Assembly (NCBI GenBank): GCA_030643345.1
Contig: DAOWMA010000108.1
Location: 1-7,154, forward strand
DNA length: 7,154 nucleotides
Source of the DNA: Spirochaetaceae bacterium
GTDB taxonomy: Bacteria > Spirochaetota > Spirochaetia > B11-G9
Reading direction: 5' to 3'
Shown: positions 1-6,378 of the stretch, piece after piece
How positions within the stretch are numbered: the stretch's first letter is position 1
How the letters are laid out: the number at the start of each line of letters is the position of its first letter
Notes under the pieces: generated by a model
What the model saw: only the letters and a program-made list of their open reading frames with translations
Told to the model about the DNA's origin: nothing
Database searches by the model: none
Translations under genes and position numbers: made by a program

Positions 1-123
1 AGAGAAATTTATCTAAAAGCAACTCCGTTAATATTTCTACTGGACCAGATTATTCCAATTTTTTTGCTGGGAGCTGGAATATTTGCAGCAAGTGTTATTA
101 AATTCCGCAAGAAACTGTCATGA
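1..123 (+). CDS. C-terminal end of an integral membrane protein (5' part outside window)
   Basis: Frame 1 is open from the first base and ends at TGA 121-123, giving 40 visible residues. They hold one long hydrophobic stretch (PLIFLLDQIIPIFLLGAG and onward, about residues 9-33) followed by a short basic tail ending KFRKKLS. This is the look of a last transmembrane helix with a positively charged cytoplasmic C-terminus. FtsX-like or other ABC-permease proteins often end this way, but 40 residues are too few to assign a family, so no function is claimed. The gene is convergent with the efflux operon to its right and is therefore probably unrelated to it. It was recognised from the open frame, hydrophobicity and stop alone. 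Confidence 0.6.
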   Translation, partial: REIYLKATPLIFLLDQIIPIFLLGAGIFAASVIKFRKKLS

Positions 124-175
124 TTGACTTTCTCCACCTGTTGCGACCTGCCACTACGGGAACAAACCAATCCGC

Positions 176-203
176 TTACCTATTACAGGATATAATCAGG
201 TAA
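176..203. terminator. Weak hairpin between convergent genes, possible terminator
   Basis: TTACCTATTA (176-185) pairs with TAATCAGGTAA (193-203), forming a 10-bp stem with one bulged C (197) and a 7-base loop. It lies in the 104-base gap between the two convergent stop codons, where a bidirectional terminator is expected. The stem is AT-rich and neither side has a clear T-run, so it is at best a weak intrinsic terminator. A second all-AT inverted repeat, TAATATT (201-207) with AATATTA (220-226), overlaps it. Nothing else is visible in the gap. Confidence 0.3.
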
Positions 204-227
204 TATTAGTTAAATACTGAATATTAT

Positions 228-1610
228 CTAAAACTCCTTACTATCTGGCAGGTATTCTTTTGTTTCAACTACATTTACTGTAGTACCTTTTTGAAGATAT
301 GTCTGCCCCTGAAGGACAAGAAGGTCTCCCTCTTTTAGAGGACCATTGATCTGCATGAGGGCCCCTCTTGATTGACCTGTTTCTACAGGAATTTTCTCTG
401 CAACTCCATCTTTTATCCGGTAGATAAACTGATCCGATCCCTCAGTAATTACACTTTCTTTAGGTACAATAAAATTAGAACTGTACTGTACCATCTGAAT
501 TTGTGCTTCCATCAGCATGCCGGGAAGGAGTTTTTGATTAGGATTATCAAACTCTGCTATTACTTCATAAGTTCGATTACTGTCAGCCTTAAGCCCCATG
601 GATATTACAGCACCCTCAAGTATATATGCCGGTGCAGAAGCCTGCTTGGCAACAACCCTCTGGCCATGTTTAATTCTGGTAATTATATTTTCAGGGACCA
701 ATATACTAACTGCAATCTTCTCAATATCAATAATTTCCACATAATCTGCAGAATTAACCGATTCTCCCCTTCTAAACGTAATATCCGATACAAATCCCCG
801 ACCAGGACTGATTGCCAGAGTAGTTCTTAGATTTTCCTGTAGATTTTCGATCTCTGTTGTTTTTGCAATCTGTGTTTTCTCATAATTGAGCTTAGCTTCT
901 TCCCAGACCTGTTTTGCCTTATCATACTCTGATTTTGAAATGAGTTCTTTTGAGTAGAGACTGTTGGTTGTCTCATAATTATCCTTAGCTTCATTAAGCT
1001 TTATTGCAGCCAGCTCCAGATCTGTATTCCATTTCTCACTGGATCTCTCAATATTTTTAACAAGGTCATTATTATCTAAAGAAAACAGCAGATCACCAGG
1101 CTCAACAAAATCACCCACTGAAATATAAAGAGAAGCAACAGTTCCTGTGGATCCCGGAGCAACCCGAATTTCATCACCTGCTTTTAGTTCTCCAAGCCCA
1201 TAATAATAAAGGTTTATTGGCGCTTTGGTCAGCTCACCTACAGTAACAGAAATAATAGAGGATCCCCCACCACCTCCGCCACCGCTACCGGGGGTTCTCA
1301 CTACAGCCTCTTCAACTGGAGCAGTTTCACCTGTCTGAGATGCACTATCAGCAGAAGGAGTATTATCGGCTACATACTTATCCCAGGATTCCTGTTTCTT
1401 TGTATCATCAAAGCTGTCCCATTTTGTCTGGTCTGCATTTGAACCCGGAGGGGGACTGCTTAAATCTACAACAATCTCACTGGAAGAACTTTCCTTTGAG
1501 GATGTATTAACTGAACCAGCTGCCGAACTTTGTTCTGCAGGGTTAGTACATGCAGAAAATATAAATACTGTTATTATCATTGAAATAAAAATAAATCTAT
1601 CTAGTTTCAT
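228..1610 (-). CDS. RND efflux periplasmic adaptor (membrane fusion protein), lipoprotein
   Basis: This 460-residue protein is the periplasmic adaptor that links the RND pump to the outer-membrane channel. An N-terminal hydrophobic segment (residues 5-20) ends in F-S-A-C21, a relaxed lipobox, so Cys21 is probably lipidated and anchors the protein in the inner membrane. Residues 22-118 form a long Ser/Asp/Glu/Pro-rich linker ending in seven glycines (110-116). The folded body follows family order: first half of the barrel-sandwich (lipoyl-like) domain, about 135-180; alpha-helical hairpin, about 185-265, with a channel-contact tip around LYSKELISKSEYDKA; second lipoyl half, about 267-295; beta-barrel, about 298-372; and membrane-proximal domain, about 378-447. 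The start ATG 1610-1608 overlaps the pump stop codon (ATGA) and is preceded at 8 bases by GAGGAG. It is the last gene of the operon. The family is clear; the substrate is unknown. Confidence 0.93.
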   Translation of the reverse strand: MKLDRFIFISMIITVFIFSACTNPAEQSSAAGSVNTSSKESSSSEIVVDLSSPPPGSNADQTKWDSFDDTKKQESWDKYVADNTPSADSASQTGETAPVEEAVVRTPGSGGGGGGGSSIISVTVGELTKAPINLYYYGLGELKAGDEIRVAPGSTGTVASLYISVGDFVEPGDLLFSLDNNDLVKNIERSSEKWNTDLELAAIKLNEAKDNYETTNSLYSKELISKSEYDKAKQVWEEAKLNYEKTQIAKTTEIENLQENLRTTLAISPGRGFVSDITFRRGESVNSADYVEIIDIEKIAVSILVPENIITRIKHGQRVVAKQASAPAYILEGAVISMGLKADSNRTYEVIAEFDNPNQKLLPGMLMEAQIQMVQYSSNFIVPKESVITEGSDQFIYRIKDGVAEKIPVETGQSRGALMQINGPLKEGDLLVLQGQTYLQKGTTVNVVETKEYLPDSKEF

Positions 1611-4600
1611 TTCTCAATCTCCTCATCAATAAATATTGGAATTATTTTTTTAAACTTAACCTTTGCATCTTCCACAATATGATAAATAATGGGGAGAACA
1701 ATCAGTGTTAATATAGTTGAAGCCATAAGGCCGAATATAAGAGATATACTCAACTGTGCAAAATTTTCATCTTTAAAAGCAAGAGGGAGAATACCTCCAA
1801 TGGTCGTTAAAGTTGTCGCAAGAACAGGTCCGAACCTGCTGCGCCCAGCATCAGTCAGGGACTCTGCCAGGCTCATACCATCCTTTCTATTTCTGTTTAC
1901 TGTGTCTACAAGCACAATTGCATCGTTGACGGCAATACCAACCAGTGCTATTACCCCCATAAAGGCATACAATCCAAAATTATTTCCAGTAAGAAGTAAC
2001 CCTGAAAAAACGCCAATAATGGCCATGGGAACCGAAAGTAAGATAACCAAAGGCTGGGTCAAAGAATCGAACTGCATTGCCAGAATAAGGAAAACAACAA
2101 GCATGGCAAGACCCAGATTAACTGTCATTTCACTAAAAGAGGCATCCAGATCCGCTGCTTCACCTGCCCATTCGTATCGAAGACCATCAGGAAGTTCGGT
2201 ATCTTCCATAAGATCATTAAAAGCTGCTACTATATCCCTTATATTTGCATCCGGCATTAATAATCCATAAACTGTAACAGTTCGATCCCCGGCATTGTGC
2301 CGGATTGTACCAAGGCCATTAGTTTCTGCCAGAGAGGCAACCTGGGTCAGCTGAACCCTGCTTCCATCTTTAAGTTCTATAAAAATCTTCTCCAAATCCT
2401 GAACTGAATCAACTTTGCTCTCTTTAGCAGCAAAACGCATAGATAAATCCCCGTCTGCTGTTAAAAGGGTTCCGGACACCTGACCGCTTATAACAGATTT
2501 AACAGTATTACCAAGAGTAGTGGCATCAACTCCCAGATCTGCTGCTACAATTGGTTTCATTAAAATCTGTACTTCAGGATAACCTGATTCCATATCTGTA
2601 AAAGGATTACCAACACCTTCAATACTTCCAAGTAATTTAACCAAATCTTTTGAAGAGGAAGAAAGATGATCCATGTCATTTCCAATAAGTTTAATCTGCA
2701 GTGGACTGTTTGCTGTCTTTCCCCCTGCAACCGTTCCAATTGTAATTTTAGCGCCGGAGATTGTCATAACCTGTTTAAGGAGAGTTGGGATCATCTCCTT
2801 TGTTGTCCAGGATCTTTCTTCCCCGGATTTAAGATTAAGCACAATCTCGGCTTCTCTCATAGAATCCACCCCGACTTCAGAATAAATAGTATTTATACCA
2901 TCTATTCCCAAAAGCATATCCTCCACCCTTCTTGTAATAGAATCAGTATCATCCAGTGAACTGAATTCAGGTGTGGATATAATAACATAAAGTGAAGTTT
3001 CATCTTTTATTGGAAAAAGTTCTATTTTTAAAAGTCCCATAGGAATTGTCGCTAATACCCCAATTAAAGCTATAAGTGCAATTAAAGGAACAATAATTCT
3101 GTTTCGACGTTTTTTAATGAGACGGGTTAAGAATTTCTCATAGATCACTGCAGCTTTACCAAAAGCATCAATACCCTTATATCTGGAAAATATTCTAATA
3201 GCAAAAACACCTGCCATAACAAGACCCATAACAAAAGATAATAATCCCGGTTTACCATCAGTAAAAAAAGCAACCATAAATAATCCAACAATAAGTGCTG
3301 CTTCCACAAGCTCACGAACTACTGAAAATTTTCGTAGATCTCTATGTCCTGTTTTTTTAGATAGTAATCTGGAGCTAAGAGTAGGTGTAATTGTCAGGGC
3401 AATTAGCAGGGAAGCACCAATTATAAATATAATTGTCAAAGGAATTACACTTATTATTAATCCAATTCTACCACCCATAAATGCAATAGGAATAAAGGCA
3501 GCCATTGTTGTAAGTGTTGCAGCAAGAATTGAAGGGGCTACTTCTGCTGTCCCCTCTTTGGCAGCCTGTACCCGGGATAGGCCTTTTTCTCTAAAAAATG
3601 CTACATTCTCCATTACAACTATGGCATTATCCACAAGAAGCCCCAGAGCAATTATCATTGCCAGAAGGGTCATAGTATTAAAAGTCATACCAACACTGTT
3701 CATAGCCATAAAAGCGATAAATAGTGAAAAAGGTATAATTAAAGCTGTAATTAAGGCTTCCTTTAAACCTAAAAAGAGAAACAGAACCAGCACAACTATA
3801 AGCAGTCCGGATATTGCATTGCCAAGAACATCATCAAGATCCTCCTGAACAGAAACAGCATCATCCTGAATTACAAGAACATCAAGACCGGGAGGAAAAC
3901 GTCCATCATCAAGATTACTTATAATTTTGTTAACTTCCACACTGGGTCCAATAATATCTGTTCCTCCATCCCTGTAAAGGGAAAGAGTAATTGCCGACTT
4001 CATAGCAGCATCTTCAGTCGCAAGGTTAACAGAGCGTCTTGAATAGTTTGTTCTTGGTTTATATGTCTCGTCTACTAATGCAAGATCTTTAAGAAAATGT
4101 GTTCCACCACCGGGAAGAGAAATAAGGGTCCTTTTAATTTCATCAATATCGGCATAGGCCCCTAAAACCCGCACGTAATAATGCATTCCATCCAAAATGA
4201 CATCCCCTGCAGGGGTATCTTTATGTCTTAACCTCACAGCCTGAAGTAAATCGTCAACTGTTAAATTAAATTCTGCAAGCCTCGCAGGATCAAATACAAT
4301 CCTTATTTCAGGTATCCTTTCACCGGAAATCTTAACATCATTTACACCACTGATTGACAATAGATCATCCATCATCATATCTGCAGCATCTTTGAGTTCC
4401 AAAGGTGTCAGGTCTCCACTGAGACTGAGAACCATAAAAGCACGATTTGCTGTTGTAGAAACTTTTATTGATGGTGATTCAACTTCATCAGGAAGATCTC
4501 TTACAGAGAGAACAGCCTGATTTACCTCATTTATTTTATCCTCAATATTTACTTCCGGATAAAAATCAAGCTGGATCTCTGATCTCCCTGCAAGGGAGGA

Positions 4601-4870
4601 TGATGTAAGAAATTCTATATCATCTATTCCAGATAAAACTGCTTCAAGCTTATTAGTAACCAGGGATTCAACATCCAAAGGAGATGCCCCTGTAAATGTG
4701 GTATTTACCTTAATTTTAGGGAACACAACTTCCGGTTTAGACTCCCTGGGCAGGATCTGATAAAAATAAACTCCTAAAAGAACCAGAAAAACCATTCCAA
4801 GATATACAATACGGTATCTATCAATACTGAGGGAGGATATCCTACCTAATAAATTTTTCTTTTTATTCAT
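1607..4870 (-). CDS. RND-family efflux pump, inner-membrane permease (AcrB/HAE1-like)
   Basis: This is the proton-driven inner-membrane pump of the tripartite system, 1087 residues from the chosen start. It shows the RND two-fold layout: TM1 (about 22-40), a large periplasmic domain (about 41-350), TM2-TM6 (about 353-495), TM7 (about 591-611), a second periplasmic domain (about 612-915) and TM8-TM12 (about 916-1064). The proton-relay region of TM4 reads GLLVDNAIVVMEN: AcrB Asp407 is kept (Asp414), while the Asp408 position is Asn415. TM10 reads GIAVNDAIVLVD, with Asn982 at the AcrB Lys940 position and Asp983 next to it; similar variants occur in many HAE1-type pumps outside Proteobacteria. 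Residues about 520-561 add two hydrophobic segments between TM6 and TM7. ATG 4870 is preferred over an upstream TTG at 4888 because AAGGAG lies 5 bases before it, and the TTG would overlap the channel gene. Drug or metal specificity cannot be read. Confidence 0.95.
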   Translation of the reverse strand: MNKKKNLLGRISSLSIDRYRIVYLGMVFLVLLGVYFYQILPRESKPEVVFPKIKVNTTFTGASPLDVESLVTNKLEAVLSGIDDIEFLTSSSLAGRSEIQLDFYPEVNIEDKINEVNQAVLSVRDLPDEVESPSIKVSTTANRAFMVLSLSGDLTPLELKDAADMMMDDLLSISGVNDVKISGERIPEIRIVFDPARLAEFNLTVDDLLQAVRLRHKDTPAGDVILDGMHYYVRVLGAYADIDEIKRTLISLPGGGTHFLKDLALVDETYKPRTNYSRRSVNLATEDAAMKSAITLSLYRDGGTDIIGPSVEVNKIISNLDDGRFPPGLDVLVIQDDAVSVQEDLDDVLGNAISGLLIVVLVLFLFLGLKEALITALIIPFSLFIAFMAMNSVGMTFNTMTLLAMIIALGLLVDNAIVVMENVAFFREKGLSRVQAAKEGTAEVAPSILAATLTTMAAFIPIAFMGGRIGLIISVIPLTIIFIIGASLLIALTITPTLSSRLLSKKTGHRDLRKFSVVRELVEAALIVGLFMVAFFTDGKPGLLSFVMGLVMAGVFAIRIFSRYKGIDAFGKAAVIYEKFLTRLIKKRRNRIIVPLIALIALIGVLATIPMGLLKIELFPIKDETSLYVIISTPEFSSLDDTDSITRRVEDMLLGIDGINTIYSEVGVDSMREAEIVLNLKSGEERSWTTKEMIPTLLKQVMTISGAKITIGTVAGGKTANSPLQIKLIGNDMDHLSSSSKDLVKLLGSIEGVGNPFTDMESGYPEVQILMKPIVAADLGVDATTLGNTVKSVISGQVSGTLLTADGDLSMRFAAKESKVDSVQDLEKIFIELKDGSRVQLTQVASLAETNGLGTIRHNAGDRTVTVYGLLMPDANIRDIVAAFNDLMEDTELPDGLRYEWAGEAADLDASFSEMTVNLGLAMLVVFLILAMQFDSLTQPLVILLSVPMAIIGVFSGLLLTGNNFGLYAFMGVIALVGIAVNDAIVLVDTVNRNRKDGMSLAESLTDAGRSRFGPVLATTLTTIGGILPLAFKDENFAQLSISLIFGLMASTILTLIVLPIIYHIVEDAKVKFKKIIPIFIDEEIEK
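1619..1624 (-). promoter_or_regulatory. Ribosome binding site of the adaptor gene, inside the pump gene
   Basis: On the minus strand GAGGAG lies 8 bases before the adaptor ATG and within the last codons of the pump gene (encoding the D-E-E of its C-terminus). With the ATGA stop/start overlap this points to translational coupling of pump and adaptor. Confidence 0.75.
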
Positions 4871-4875
4871 ATCCA

Positions 4876-4882
4876 CTCCTTT
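4876..4882 (-). promoter_or_regulatory. Ribosome binding site that decides the RND pump start
   Basis: On the minus strand AAAGGAG-type sequence (AAGGAG at 4881-4876) stands 5 bases before ATG 4870. Its first adenines are the last bases of the channel gene's TAA stop (4883-4881), so termination and reinitiation sites are interleaved. It supports the ATG over the TTG at 4888, which would lie upstream of this site. Confidence 0.8.
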
Positions 4883-6221
4883 AATCAATATTTACTTTTT
4901 CAAACCAGGATGCAGCTTCCAAAACTGATAACCAGGAAAGCTCTGTATTAACTCTTGCCGCTTCAATTTTCCATTCTGATCTTGCTACAAGAGATTGGGA
5001 CTCAATAAGATCAAATTCAGAAGCCTGCCCCAGATCTTTCTTGGTTTCTATAATTTTATGATTTTCAGAGCTTCTAATTAAATCCCTTTCTGCCTGATCA
5101 AATACGCCCTGATTCCTAACCAGCTGCTGATAGGAAGATCTTAGTCCAAGATTAAGTGATTCTATAAGATAATCCAGTTTGGCTTCAGCACTTTTAAGCC
5201 CAAGTTCCAATGCATCAACATTCAGGCTATCAGTCCCATTGGAACCAAGAGATATATTAACTGTAACACCAGTATTCCAGGTAGGAACTGCATTATTGGA
5301 CGAACCAGTGGGTATTTCTCCAATAGTAAAACCTGGGTAGCTGTAAGAACCTGAAAGCTCAGGATCGCTTAACGAATAAGTTAGTGATGCAAAATGACCA
5401 TCATAATTTAAAAACGGCTTTATACTAATATCAATATCCGGTTTCATCATTCTTTTTATTGTTTGTTTTATCTGTGAAATTTTCACCCTCTCTATCTTAA
5501 CTGAAGGATGATTTTCAATAATCCAGTCATTTAATTCCGGAGGTTTTGGAAGATCTTCCATATTTAATATGTTCTTTTCCAGAATTTCTACTTCCATCTC
5601 CAGATTTGCATTAAACATCAGCTCAAACCAAGCCAGCCTCTGTTTAAGTATATTCTGAGAATAATCTTCATTTTTTTCCTGAAGTGTTTCGTCAGCTGCA
5701 GCCAGAGCTATAAGTGAAACTGTTCCTGCTTTGAAACGCTGCCAGAGAATTTCGGAATAATTTTCTGCTGCTTCAACTTCCAGCTTGAGAATAGGCTCTT
5801 CTTCCTGAAGGAGCCATGCTGTTTGATATAAATTATATAATTTAATATAAGATTTTTCTTTTGCAGTTGCCACAGCAAGTTCTGCCAGTTTCAGAGAGTT
5901 TAAAGAAAAATCAAGTTTCTCTTTTTCAATATCAGAAAGACCAAGAGGAATTTTTAATGAAGCAGTACCTGAAAGTTCCATTTCCTCACCAAAGTCCCCT
6001 TCCTCCAGACTTGTAGCTTTTATAGTAGGATTAAAACCAAAATTATAATCCCCCGGATTTAAAAGAGCCCTTATCTCTTTTTCAAGACGCTCTACCTCCA
6101 ATATAGCAAATTCCACATCATAGGTTTTTTCAAGCTGGTCCGTCACAATTTGAAAATTAAGCCCAAAGGCCTGTGACCCAATCAATAATGCACTTAAAAT
6201 TGATAAAATAAATCTTTTCAT
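4881..6221 (-). CDS. TolC-family outer-membrane efflux channel
   Basis: This 446-residue protein is the outer-membrane exit duct of the pump. It begins with a signal peptide: basic MKR, a hydrophobic core FILSILSALLIG, and a likely cleavage after A-F-G at about residue 20. The mature part shows the two-fold internal repeat of the outer-membrane efflux protein family. Long amphipathic helices are interrupted by a beta-rich stretch in each half, about 58-95 (FGFNPTIKA and the following strands) and about 262-330 (DISIKPFLNY and TGVTVNISLG). The repeats carry the related motifs RFKAGTVSLIALAAADETL (about 162-180) and KKDLGQASEFDLIESQSLV (about 394-412). The length fits the family. ATG 6221 is preferred over TTG 6227 because AAGGAA is 6 bases before the ATG but abuts the TTG. 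It is the first gene of the operon. Confidence 0.92.
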   Translation of the reverse strand: MKRFILSILSALLIGSQAFGLNFQIVTDQLEKTYDVEFAILEVERLEKEIRALLNPGDYNFGFNPTIKATSLEEGDFGEEMELSGTASLKIPLGLSDIEKEKLDFSLNSLKLAELAVATAKEKSYIKLYNLYQTAWLLQEEEPILKLEVEAAENYSEILWQRFKAGTVSLIALAAADETLQEKNEDYSQNILKQRLAWFELMFNANLEMEVEILEKNILNMEDLPKPPELNDWIIENHPSVKIERVKISQIKQTIKRMMKPDIDISIKPFLNYDGHFASLTYSLSDPELSGSYSYPGFTIGEIPTGSSNNAVPTWNTGVTVNISLGSNGTDSLNVDALELGLKSAEAKLDYLIESLNLGLRSSYQQLVRNQGVFDQAERDLIRSSENHKIIETKKDLGQASEFDLIESQSLVARSEWKIEAARVNTELSWLSVLEAASWFEKVNID

Positions 6222-6227
6222 TTTCAA

Positions 6228-6233
6228 TTCCTT
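6228..6233 (-). promoter_or_regulatory. Ribosome binding site that decides the channel gene start
   Basis: On the minus strand AAGGAA ends 6 bases before ATG 6221. The alternative TTG at 6227 directly follows it with no spacer, so initiation there is unlikely. Confidence 0.7.
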
Positions 6234-6270
6234 TTTAATACTTTAACATGGATACCATTGATATTAAAAC

Positions 6271-6298
6271 AATATAACCTTTTTCTGCCACTATTCAA
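6271..6298 (-). promoter_or_regulatory. Candidate sigma70-type promoter of the efflux operon
   Basis: On the minus strand TTGAAT (6298-6293) and TATATT (6276-6271) are separated by 16 bases and match the -35 (4/6) and -10 (5/6) consensus. Transcription would start near 6264, leaving a leader of about 43 bases before the channel ATG. The gap is AT-rich, so chance matches are easy. Another -10-like TATAAT sits further upstream (about 6330-6335) but has no good -35. Confidence 0.45.
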
Positions 6299-6378
6299 AG
6301 TAAACATTACAAAAAACATCAGATATATTATAAATTAGATATGTGAAGAAAGTATGAACAGTATATAAAGACTATAAT

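Noticed and set aside
124..227. Possible small gene or RNA in the left intergenic gap
   Set aside because: No open frame with a ribosome binding site and no structured RNA beyond the weak hairpins was seen.
372..830. 152-residue open frame on the plus strand, antisense to the adaptor gene
   Set aside because: It lies wholly inside the adaptor gene, has a composition rich in Cys, Tyr, Asn and Ser with no recognisable domain, and has no support beyond being open. It is a shadow of the real gene.
1257..1294. CCCCC/GGGGG inverted repeat around the glycine-codon tract as a regulatory hairpin or G-rich structure
   Set aside because: Only 5 bp of stem with a loop of about 20 bases; the GC-rich patch is fully explained by glycine and proline codons.
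1689..2270. 193-residue open frame on the plus strand, antisense to the pump gene
   Set aside because: It mirrors the strongly conserved 3' part of the RND gene. The translation is a Ser/Arg/Ile/Pro-rich pattern typical of antisense frames, with no family resemblance.
2666..2959. Overlapping plus-strand frames of 97 and 70 residues within the pump gene
   Set aside because: Both lie inside the second periplasmic domain of the RND pump on the opposite strand and show no domain.
3558..3848. 96-residue plus-strand frame opposite TM2-TM5 of the pump
   Set aside because: Antisense to conserved membrane segments; the basic Ser/Thr/Arg composition follows from the reverse of hydrophobic codons.
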